Of a stretch of DNA of 8,066 nucleotides, positions 1-5,293 are shown one piece after another. Position numbers and translations under genes: made by a program. Origin of the DNA: CAKOSP01 sp964371745 (GTDB taxonomy: Bacteria > Bacillota_I > Bacilli_A > RF39 > UBA660). Position 1 is the first letter of the stretch, and each line of letters starts with the position of its first letter. The notes below the pieces were generated by a model. That model had not been told where the DNA came from, searched no databases, and was given only the letters and a program-made list of their open reading frames with translations. The stretch lies in NCBI GenBank assembly GCA_964371745.1, contig CAYJNS010000052.1, positions 1 to 8,066 of the forward strand. Reading direction: 5' to 3'.

Positions 1-17
1 ACCATTAATTGAAATAT

Positions 18-42
18 AAGAACTTTAAATAGTTCTTTTTTT
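18..42 (+). terminator. Intrinsic terminator of the upstream unit
   Basis: A 7-bp stem AAGAACT/AGTTCTT (18-24 with 31-37) encloses a 6-base loop and runs into seven T (36-42). It lies just upstream of the ireB promoter, so it should end transcription from a gene left of the window. The first bases hold stops in all three forward frames, one of them TAA at 17-19 next to the stem, so at most a few C-terminal codons of that gene are present. In Bacillus the neighbour here is alaS, but nothing in these bases confirms it. Confidence 0.75.
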
Positions 43-73
43 ATGATAAATTTTATTTTTTGAAGTAAAAAAA

Positions 74-102
74 TTGATTATATTTTCTATAAGTGATAAA
101 AT
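74..102 (+). promoter_or_regulatory. Sigma-A-type promoter of the ireB operon
   Basis: TTGATT at 74-79, a 17-base spacer and TAAAAT at 97-102 fit a housekeeping promoter. TG at 94-95 gives an extended -10 (TGnTAAAAT). Transcription would start near 109, leaving a leader of about 15 bases that carries little more than the SD of ireB. It is the first promoter after the 18-42 terminator and probably drives everything through trhP2. Confidence 0.6.
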
Positions 103-124
103 ATAAATGTAGTTGAGGTGGACA

Positions 125-367
125 ATGGATAAAACCAGTATTTTTGATGTTAAAGAATTGAGACAAGAGCTTATTTTAATGGATTTAAGTGAAATAATAA
201 AAATACTTGAAGATAATAAATATAATGGTGCAAGTCAGTTAGTTGGTTATTTAACTACTGGAGATGCTAGTTATATTACAAGTACTAAAAATGCTCGTAA
301 AAAAATACTTAAATATGATAGAAATGAACTTTTAATGGCTATTATAAATGGATATTTAGGTAGGTAA
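125..367 (+). CDS. ireB: IreB family regulatory phosphoprotein (UPF0297, YrzL-like)
   Basis: This 80-residue protein belongs to the IreB/DUF965 family. In Enterococcus it is a small cytosolic target of the PASTA kinase IreK and phosphatase IreP and affects cephalosporin tolerance. The match is clear over the whole length: DKT near the start, then QLVGYLTTGDASYI and NARKKI...RNELL...YL, which follow the family pattern QIVGYLLSGDPAYIPRH.DAR..I...RDEL. Thr4 in MDKT aligns with the conserved phosphorylatable Thr of the family. The start is ATG 125; a TTG at 113 in the same frame is rejected because bases 113-121 (TTGAGGTGG) are the SD of this ATG. The N-terminus is a few residues shorter than in Bacillus, and the usually conserved PAYIPRH is here ASYITST. 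ruvX begins 2 bases after the stop. The matching kinase must lie outside the window. Confidence 0.9.
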   Translation: MDKTSIFDVKELRQELILMDLSEIIKILEDNKYNGASQLVGYLTTGDASYITSTKNARKKILKYDRNELLMAIINGYLGR

Positions 368-369
368 CT

Positions 370-795
370 ATGAGAATATTAGCACTTGATATAGGAACTA
401 AAAGATGCGGCGTTGCTATAAGTGATATAAGTAATACATTATCTAGTCCGTATAGTACAGTTTCATATAACTCAAATGATTATAAAGCTTTAGGAGAAGT
501 CATTAATAAAATAATTGAGGAAAAGAAGATAACAGACTTAGTTGTTGGTAATCCTAAGAATATGGATGGAAGTAGTGGGTTTGCTACAAAAAGATTTGAT
601 GAATTAAAATCATATTTAAATTTAGATAACATAACAGTACATTTAATTGATGAAAGATTAACCACAGTCTTTGCTCAAAACATATTAAAGGAAAATGGAA
701 CAAAAATAAAAAAAGGTAAAAAAGATTTAGATGTTTTATCAGCGTGTTTGATTCTAGAAGATTTTTTAAAGAGGTTAAAAAATGGACAAAAGTAA
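370..795 (+). CDS. ruvX: RuvX/YqgF pre-16S rRNA nuclease (putative Holliday junction resolvase)
   Basis: A 141-residue RNase H-fold nuclease of the YqgF family, needed for 5' maturation of 16S rRNA and long annotated as a putative Holliday junction resolvase. Length and motifs are typical: LALDIGTKRCGVAISD (residues 4-19) carries catalytic Asp7; VVGNPKNMDGSSG (58-70) is the family glycine loop; LIDERLTTVFAQNIL (92-106) holds acidic Glu95; D121 in DLDVLSACLIL (119-129) is the third carboxylate. The SD AGGTAGG overlaps the end of ireB, and the gene overlaps the next one by 14 bases, so translation is probably coupled. The ireB-ruvX-DUF1292 trio is conserved across Firmicutes (yrzL-yrrK-yrzB). 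The rRNA-processing role comes from family knowledge; the sequence itself shows only the fold and the carboxylates. Confidence 0.95.
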   Translation: MRILALDIGTKRCGVAISDISNTLSSPYSTVSYNSNDYKALGEVINKIIEEKKITDLVVGNPKNMDGSSGFATKRFDELKSYLNLDNITVHLIDERLTTVFAQNILKENGTKIKKGKKDLDVLSACLILEDFLKRLKNGQK

Positions 796-1012
796 AATTG
801 TAATTGGAAATGAAAAAAATGAAAAAGAAACTTTTGATGTGCTTTTTGTAGTAGAACGTGAAGAATTTAATTATGTAGCTTTTAAAAGTATTAAAGGTAA
901 ATCAGTATACTTTGGTAAGTATAAAGAAAATGGTAAAGTTATTAGAAATTTAACAAATAAAGAAGAAGAACAAATGAGTTTAATTTTAAATAAATTTGTA
1001 ACTTCAAATTGA
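782..1012 (+). CDS. DUF1292 family protein (YrzB-like)
   Basis: A 76-residue acidic and lysine-rich protein of the DUF1292/UPF0473 family, whose function is not established. The pattern is that of YrzB: an opening strand (KIVIGNEKNEKETFDVLFVVE), a central EFNYVAFKS strand where family members have an E-x-x-Y-V core, and a charged helix EEEQMSLILNKF at the end. The start ATG 782 lies inside the end of ruvX with GAGG at 771-774. Position directly after ruvX, as in Bacillus, is the main support for identity. It ends in TGA, the only TGA stop among the complete genes here. Reading TGA as Trp would add only two residues before a TAA, so this stop does not decide the genetic code by itself. Confidence 0.85.
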   Translation: MDKSKIVIGNEKNEKETFDVLFVVEREEFNYVAFKSIKGKSVYFGKYKENGKVIRNLTNKEEEQMSLILNKFVTSN

Positions 1013-1026
1013 GTATAAAGGAGTAA

Positions 1027-1032
1027 ATGTGA
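1027..1032 (+). other. Start-stop codon pair (ATGTGA) overlapping the mltG start
   Basis: ATG at 1027-1029 is followed directly by TGA (1030-1032), and its last base is the first base of the GTG start of mltG (1029-1031). Both share the SD AAAGGAG at 1017-1023, with 3- and 5-base spacing. The sequence is certain. Whether ribosomes initiate on the ATG, and so dampen MltG synthesis, is inference; the 3-base spacing favours the GTG. Confidence 0.35.
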
Positions 1033-2081
1033 AAAAAAGTAAGAAAAGAATATTGTTAACTATATTATTAAGTTTTTTATTAATATTATTAGCAATATTT
1101 ATATATACATTTTTTGGTCTTCAAAGTGTTAGTGATGAAGCTGAATATGTAACTGTAGAAATTGAAAGTGGAACTAAAAAATTTGATATAGTTAATAATT
1201 TATATGATGCAGGTGTTATTAAAAGTAAAAATGCATCGAGTATTTATGTACTTTTAAATTTAGGTTTAAATTTACAAGCGGGAACTTATAAATTAAATAG
1301 AGCAGATTCATCTATTGATATATTTAATCAAATTGCAAATGGTGATACAAATATATATGAAGATATAATTACAATTACCTTTTTAGAGGGTAAAAGAGTA
1401 ACTGATTATGCTACAGTTATATCTGAAAAATTTGGTTATGATTATGATGAAGTAATGAGTGTTTTTGAAGACCGGGACTTTGCTAAAGAATTAATTGCTA
1501 GATACGATATTTTGACAGATGAGATAATTGATGATAAAATATATTATCCACTTGAGGGATATTTATTTCCAGATACATATGAGTTTTATAAAACTGCAAG
1601 TGTAAAAGAAATAATTGAAAAGATGGTTTCTCATACAGCAACCAAACTAGGTCAAGTTAAATCAAATATAGAAGCAAGTGGATATACGCTTCATGAAATA
1701 CTTACAATTTCATCTATTTCAGAAATGGAAGCGGTAAATATTGACGACAGGAAAAAAGTTGCTCAAGTAGTTTATACAAGATTAGGAATTCCTATGTCGT
1801 TAGGCATGGATGTTACAAGTTTTTATGGAGTTCAAAAAGCAATGGGCGAAGAGTTAACTGTAAGTGATTTAAATGATGATAATGGATATAATACAAGACC
1901 TACAAGTTTTTTAGGTTTACCAATAGGTCCAATATGTAACTCATCTTTTGATTCGGTTACTGCTGCGCTTAATCCTGCAGAAACAAGCTATGTTTATTTT
2001 ATTGCTGATGTTAATACTGGTGATGTTTTCTTTTATGAAACAGCTAGTGAGTTTGAAGCAAAAAAAAATGAACTTTATTAG
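1029..2081 (+). CDS. mltG: MltG-like endolytic murein transglycosylase (YceG/YrrL)
   Basis: A 350-residue membrane-anchored lytic transglycosylase that cleaves nascent peptidoglycan glycan strands and sets strand length. Residues 1-7 are basic and 8-29 form one hydrophobic segment, giving an inside-out anchor with the rest extracellular. A LysM-like region follows (about 40-120). The catalytic YceG domain has YPLEGYLFPDTYEF (173-186), ILTISSISEMEA (224-235) and YNTR...GLPIGPICN (287-303). The stretch SSISEME aligns with ASIVEKE of E. coli MltG, making Glu232 the catalytic acid. The start is GTG 1029 behind AAAGGAG (1017-1023, 5-base spacing). An ATG two bases upstream is out of frame and stops at once. 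It lies 16 bases after the DUF1292 gene, in the same place as Bacillus yrrL. The extracellular domain implies a walled cell. Confidence 0.93.
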   Translation: MKKSKKRILLTILLSFLLILLAIFIYTFFGLQSVSDEAEYVTVEIESGTKKFDIVNNLYDAGVIKSKNASSIYVLLNLGLNLQAGTYKLNRADSSIDIFNQIANGDTNIYEDIITITFLEGKRVTDYATVISEKFGYDYDEVMSVFEDRDFAKELIARYDILTDEIIDDKIYYPLEGYLFPDTYEFYKTASVKEIIEKMVSHTATKLGQVKSNIEASGYTLHEILTISSISEMEAVNIDDRKKVAQVVYTRLGIPMSLGMDVTSFYGVQKAMGEELTVSDLNDDNGYNTRPTSFLGLPIGPICNSSFDSVTAALNPAETSYVYFIADVNTGDVFFYETASEFEAKKNELY

Positions 2082-2096
2082 AATGGAGAATTATAA

Positions 2097-2693
2097 ATGA
2101 AAGATATAATTATGGAAATGGAGAAATATGCCTCCGAGAAAAATGTTCCTATTATTGAAAAAAAAGCAATAGCGTTTATTATGAAATATATAAAGGCTAA
2201 TAACACTAAAAATATATTGGAAATAGGAAGTGCTATAGGTTATTCAGCAATATTAATGGCATCTGTTAATCCTCATACAGTAGTAACAACTATTGAAAGA
2301 GATGAAACAAGATATATGGAGTGTCTTAAAAATGTAAAGAAAAGTAATTTTGAAAATAAAGTTAATGTTGTATATCAAGATGCTTTAGAAATGAATTTAT
2401 CTGATGAAATAAAATATGATTTAATATTTATTGATGCAGCTAAAGGTCAAAGTATAAAATTTTTTGAAAAGTTTAAACATTTTTTAGCACCTAATGGAAT
2501 TATTATTACAGATAATATTAATTTTCATGGTATGACTGGACGTTCAGAAGAAATTGAAAGTAAAAATTTAAGACAATTAGTAGGAAAACTTGAAAATTTT
2601 GTTGAATTTTTAAAAGATAATACTGAGTTTATTACTAAATTTTATGATATAGGTGACGGACTATCAGTAAGTGTAAAAAAAGATGATAAATAA
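2097..2693 (+). CDS. trmR: tRNA 5-hydroxyuridine O-methyltransferase (TrmR/YrrM family)
   Basis: A 198-residue class I SAM-dependent O-methyltransferase of the metal-dependent COMT-like family. In B. subtilis TrmR methylates 5-hydroxyuridine at tRNA position 34 to 5-methoxyuridine, widening wobble decoding. Motif I is NILEIGSAIGYSA (39-51), the acidic residue after strand 2 is Glu67 in TIERDE, and Asp113 (FIDAAKGQ), Asp139 and Asn140 (IITDNINFHG) fit the divalent-metal site of this family. The GDGLSVSVK ending (187-195) is also typical. The start ATG 2097 follows GGAGAA at 2085-2090, 15 bases after mltG, and the gene overlaps the next by 11 bases. Two U32 genes of the hydroxylation step lie directly downstream, which is what separates TrmR from a generic O-methyltransferase. 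It could still act on another small substrate. Confidence 0.88.
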   Translation: MKDIIMEMEKYASEKNVPIIEKKAIAFIMKYIKANNTKNILEIGSAIGYSAILMASVNPHTVVTTIERDETRYMECLKNVKKSNFENKVNVVYQDALEMNLSDEIKYDLIFIDAAKGQSIKFFEKFKHFLAPNGIIITDNINFHGMTGRSEEIESKNLRQLVGKLENFVEFLKDNTEFITKFYDIGDGLSVSVKKDDK

Positions 2694-3453
2694 ATATATA
2701 GTATTAATTGAGAAAAATGATGATATAAAAAAACTTAAGCAAATTGGGGTTAATAAATTTATTTATCCGCTTAAGTCTTTTTCTATTGGTTTTAATAACT
2801 ATTTTGATTTAAGTGAAATTACTTATGAAGATTCCTATTTATATATCAATAAATTACTTGATAGTTTTGAAATAGAAGTTTTAGAAAAGCTTCTTCATAA
2901 TTTGCCAGAAAATATAAAAGGTATAATATATGATGATATAGGTATTACTGAAATTGTTAAAGATTTAAATATAGAAAAAATAATGATGTTAAATCACTTA
3001 TGTGCTAGTACGATAAGTATAAATGAATATTTAAACTATTGTAACTCTGTTGTTTTATCAAATGATATAACTTTAAAAGAAATGAATTCTATATTAGAAA
3101 AATCAAATAAAAGTTTATGTATATATGGATATGGTTATTTAAATATATCATATTCAAAAAGAATACTTAATACAAATTATAGTACTTATCACAAACTTCC
3201 TTATGAAAAAAAGTTAAATATAAAAAATACTGATTTTAGTTTTTTTAATATTGAAAATGAAGATGGAACTGTTATATATAATAATAAAATATTAAATATA
3301 TTAAATGAAAAGTATGTAGACAATATTAAGTATTTTATAATTAATTTATTTAATATTGATGTAGAACAATTTATAAATGAATATAAAAATATAGATGGAT
3401 ATAAAGGTTTTTTAGATAAAAAAACAATTTATAAGTTAAAGGAAGATGAGTAA
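2683..3453 (+). CDS. Divergent U32-family protein, TrhP1-like (YrrN position)
   Basis: A 256-residue protein that I read as a reduced U32-family barrel, the partner of the next gene. Support is the Bacillus yrrN position between trmR and trhP2, the segment LCIYGYGYLNISYSKRILNT (residues 145-164), which follows the U32 pattern HG...CM.QSKR.L..NY, and the tail GFLDKKTIYKLK (242-253), a common U32 ending. In B. subtilis TrhP1 and TrhP2 both contribute to U34 hydroxylation. It differs from TrhP2 in lacking the Cys-rich iron-sulfur signature; its three Cys (107, 120, 146) are scattered. It also lacks the ELLAPAG opening and is shorter than Bacillus YrrN. Asn makes up about one residue in eight, consistent with fast drift. 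ATG 2683 has no clear SD, so translation probably depends on reinitiation after trmR. A scaffold or tRNA-binding role is inference. Confidence 0.7.
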   Translation: MINKYIVLIEKNDDIKKLKQIGVNKFIYPLKSFSIGFNNYFDLSEITYEDSYLYINKLLDSFEIEVLEKLLHNLPENIKGIIYDDIGITEIVKDLNIEKIMMLNHLCASTISINEYLNYCNSVVLSNDITLKEMNSILEKSNKSLCIYGYGYLNISYSKRILNTNYSTYHKLPYEKKLNIKNTDFSFFNIENEDGTVIYNNKILNILNEKYVDNIKYFIINLFNIDVEQFINEYKNIDGYKGFLDKKTIYKLKEDE

Positions 3454-3454
3454 G

Positions 3455-4639
3455 ATGTTTGAATTGTTAGCTCCAGCCGGAGACTTTGAAAAATTAAAAA
3501 TAGCTGCTTTATATGGTGCTGATGCAGTATATGTAGGTGGTCAAAATTTTAGTTTAAGGGCAAATGCTAAAAATTTTTCATTAGATGACTTATTAAATGC
3601 TACAAAATATATGCATGATTTAAATAAAAAAATATATGTAACTATTAATATAGTTTTTCATGAAGAAGATTTGAATGGTTTAGAAGAGTATTTGAAGTAT
3701 TTAGCTAAAATAAAAGTTGATGGTGTTATTGTAAGTGATATAGCGGTTATCAAAAAAATAAATGATTTAAAATTAGATTTATTTATAGTTTTATCAACTC
3801 AAGCAAGTACTTTAAATAATAAAGCTGTAAAGTTTTGGCAAAATTTAGGTGTTAAAAGAATAGTTTTAGCAAGAGAATCAAGTAAAGAAAATATTAAAAA
3901 GATAATAGAAGAAACTGGTATAGAAGTTGAAAGTTTTATTCATGGATCAATGTGTACATCTTTTAGTGGTAAATGTATTTTATCAAATATTACAACGCTT
4001 AGAGACGCTAACCGTGGCGGATGTGCCCAGGTATGTCGTTGGTGTTTTGAAACTGAAAATAATGTAGATTTTACTATGATGCCAAAAGATCTTAATATGG
4101 TTGAGCATATTAATGAAATGATGGATATAGGCGTTTTTTCATATAAAGTTGAAGGTAGAATGAGATCAATTTATTATATCGCAACTATTATTAATGTATA
4201 TCGAAATATTTTTGATTTAATTATAAGTAATAATTTAACTGATGCTTTAAAAAAATATTATTTAAATATACTAAATAGATGTGCTAATAGAGAAAGTAAA
4301 GCACAGTTTTTTGCAAGTAATACTGATTATACTGACCAATATTTTAGTGATAGAATGGAAGTCACAAATAAAGATTTTTTAGGTGTTGTACAAAACACTG
4401 AAAATGATTTATTAGTAGTTGAACAAAGAAATTATTTTAAAAAAGGTGATGTTGTAGAATTTTTTGGTCCGAATATGGAACCTATAACATATACTATTAA
4501 TAAAATACATAATGAAAAAAATGAAATAATTGATATAGCCAATCATCCACAAATGATAGTTAAATTAAACTGTAATATAAAGTTACCTAAATTTACTATG
4601 ATGAGACTTAAAGTATTTGACAAATCAGATTATTTATAG
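3455..4639 (+). CDS. trhP2: U32-family tRNA U34 hydroxylation protein TrhP2 (YrrO)
   Basis: A 394-residue protein of the U32 'peptidase' family; the studied bacterial members TrhP/YegQ and YrrO are prephenate-dependent tRNA U34 hydroxylation enzymes, not proteases. It opens with FELLAPAGDFEKL and GADAVYVGG. ESFIHGSMCTSFSGKCILS (159-177) fits the U32 signature E-x-F-x2-G-[SA]-[LIVM]-C-x4-G-x-C-x-[LIVM]-S exactly. RDANRGGCAQVCRWC (183-197) follows. Cys167, Cys174, Cys190 and Cys194 are the family cysteines expected to hold a 4Fe-4S cluster; Cys197 is extra. The C-terminal U32 beta-domain covers about 307-387. ATG 3446 would overlap the previous gene, but the only SD (AAAGGA, 3438-3443) sits 2 bases from it and 11 from ATG 3455, so 3455 is preferred; the difference is three residues. 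Its last codons contain a promoter for greA. Confidence 0.9.
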   Translation: MFELLAPAGDFEKLKIAALYGADAVYVGGQNFSLRANAKNFSLDDLLNATKYMHDLNKKIYVTINIVFHEEDLNGLEEYLKYLAKIKVDGVIVSDIAVIKKINDLKLDLFIVLSTQASTLNNKAVKFWQNLGVKRIVLARESSKENIKKIIEETGIEVESFIHGSMCTSFSGKCILSNITTLRDANRGGCAQVCRWCFETENNVDFTMMPKDLNMVEHINEMMDIGVFSYKVEGRMRSIYYIATIINVYRNIFDLIISNNLTDALKKYYLNILNRCANRESKAQFFASNTDYTDQYFSDRMEVTNKDFLGVVQNTENDLLVVEQRNYFKKGDVVEFFGPNMEPITYTINKIHNEKNEIIDIANHPQMIVKLNCNIKLPKFTMMRLKVFDKSDYL

Positions 4640-4645
4640 TATCAT
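4617..4645 (+). promoter_or_regulatory. Promoter of greA, inside the end of trhP2
   Basis: A perfect TTGACA (4617-4622, reading through the Phe-Asp-Lys codons of trhP2), a 17-base spacer and TATCAT (4640-4645, one mismatch from TATAAT) make this one of the best promoter matches in the window. The start would be near 4652, just before the 4655-4677 hairpin. greA can thus be transcribed apart from the ireB operon. Confidence 0.65.
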
Positions 4646-4654
4646 TATATTCGT

Positions 4655-4677
4655 TATTGCAGTTGCAATATTTTTTT
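4655..4677 (+). terminator. Hairpin plus T-run in the greA leader; candidate attenuator or weak terminator
   Basis: TATTGC/GCAATA (4655-4660 with 4665-4670) forms a 6-bp stem with loop AGTT, followed by seven T (4671-4677). The form and two-G:C content match the other three terminators here, though the stem is 1-2 bp shorter. It could end read-through from trhP2. Because it lies about 3 bases past the predicted greA start site, greA transcripts must cross it too, so it may also act as an attenuator or a 5'-end protecting hairpin. Termination strength is unknown. Confidence 0.5.
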
Positions 4678-4695
4678 AAAAGGAGAATTAAACAA

Positions 4696-5163
4696 ATGAC
4701 AAAAGATAATACATGTATACTTACACCAGAAGGTTTTATAGAACTTGAAGCAGAGCTTAATGAACTTAAAACTGTTAGAAGACCAGAAGTAATTATTGCT
4801 CTTAAAGAAGCTAGAGCTATGGGTGATTTATCTGAAAATGCTGATTATGATGCAGCAAGAAATGAACAAGCACAAATTGAGGCAAAAATTAAAGATCTAG
4901 AATATAGATTAGAACACTGTACTATAGCTAAGAAAACTAAAGGAGATAAAGTTGCTCTTGGATCTTTAGTAACTGTTGAGTATGATGATAAAGAAATAGA
5001 AGAATATAAAATAGTTGGTTCTGTTGAAGCTGATTCATTTAATAATAAAATATCTAATGAGTCTCCACTTGGTATTGCTTTAGTAAATCGTAAAAAAGGT
5101 GAAGAAGTTGAAGTAACTAGTCCAAATGGCGCTTATAAAATAAAAATTCTAAATATAGCTTAA
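4696..5163 (+). CDS. greA: Transcription elongation factor GreA
   Basis: A 155-residue GreA, which enters the RNA polymerase secondary channel and stimulates cleavage of the backtracked RNA 3' end. The N-terminal coiled coil (about 1-78) carries ARAMGDLSENADYDAARNEQ (39-58), the family signature; Asp44 and Glu47 at its tip correspond to the Mg-binding D41/E44 pair of E. coli. The C-terminal FKBP-like domain has LGSLVTVEYDD (88-98), KIVGSVEAD and NESPLGIALVNRKKGEEVEV (121-140). The start is ATG 4696 behind AGGAG at 4681-4685. A TTG at 4657 in the same frame would add 13 residues, but that stretch is the leader hairpin and the SD. The gene follows trhP2 directly; the udk that lies between them in Bacillus is missing. 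The stop codon overlaps the terminator stem. Confidence 0.96.
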   Translation: MTKDNTCILTPEGFIELEAELNELKTVRRPEVIIALKEARAMGDLSENADYDAARNEQAQIEAKIKDLEYRLEHCTIAKKTKGDKVALGSLVTVEYDDKEIEEYKIVGSVEADSFNNKISNESPLGIALVNRKKGEEVEVTSPNGAYKIKILNIA

Positions 5164-5184
5164 AAAACGTATTATCGTTTTTTT
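5162..5184 (+). terminator. Intrinsic terminator after greA
   Basis: AAAAAACG/CGTTTTTT (5162-5169 with 5176-5183) forms an 8-bp stem with loop TATTAT and ends in seven T (5178-5184). The first stem bases belong to the greA stop codon TAA (5161-5163), so there is no untranslated 3' tail before the stem. The A-rich left arm would also give a T-run on the minus strand. Confidence 0.85.
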
Positions 5185-5185
5185 A

Positions 5186-5214
5186 TTTACATAGAAATAT
5201 TTTTTTGGTATTAT
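5186..5214 (+). promoter_or_regulatory. Promoter of tig
   Basis: TTTACA (5186-5191), a 17-base spacer and TATTAT (5209-5214), with TG at 5206-5207 forming an extended -10. The start would be near 5221, leaving a leader of about 73 bases, longer than for the other genes here. Two further TATAAT strings (5238-5243 and 5250-5255) lie in that leader without a fitting -35. Bases 5215-5293 otherwise hold only the SD GAGGG at 5283-5287. Confidence 0.6.
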
Positions 5215-5293
5215 ATTAATGAAAAGAGGTAATTAGGTATAATTTTAGATATAATAAATAATAAAATAAAATGTATAGGAAAGAGGGAAAATA

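Noticed and set aside
1..19. C-terminal codons of an upstream gene such as alaS
   Set aside because: At most six codons are present and all three frames have stops; the frame and identity cannot be decided from these bases.
113..124. TTG start giving IreB four extra residues
   Set aside because: These bases form the SD for ATG 125, and the family begins at the MDKT-type N-terminus.
376..386. TTAGCACTT, similar to half of the HrcA CIRCE element
   Set aside because: It encodes Leu-Ala-Leu of the ruvX catalytic motif, and no inverted partner GAGTGCTAA follows.
480..665. 61-codon open frame on the minus strand inside ruvX
   Set aside because: It lies wholly within a well-conserved gene on the other strand, has no family resemblance and no start signal; it is a shadow.
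3446..3454. ATG 3446 as the trhP2 start, overlapping the previous gene
   Set aside because: The SD would be only 2 bases away; ATG 3455 has usable spacing and starts right at the family's FELLAPAG. The difference is three residues and remains open.
2683..4639. Proteolytic function for the two U32 proteins
   Set aside because: The family name 'peptidase U32' is historical; the neighbouring trmR and the iron-sulfur cysteine pattern of the second protein point to tRNA hydroxylation.
4657..4695. TTG start giving GreA thirteen extra residues
   Set aside because: The stretch is the leader hairpin, T-run and SD; GreA proteins begin near the MTKDN...LTPEG position.
5219..5236. Five-codon ORF (MKRGN) in the tig leader
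   Set aside because: Its ATG coincides with the predicted transcription start and has no SD, so it is unlikely to be translated.
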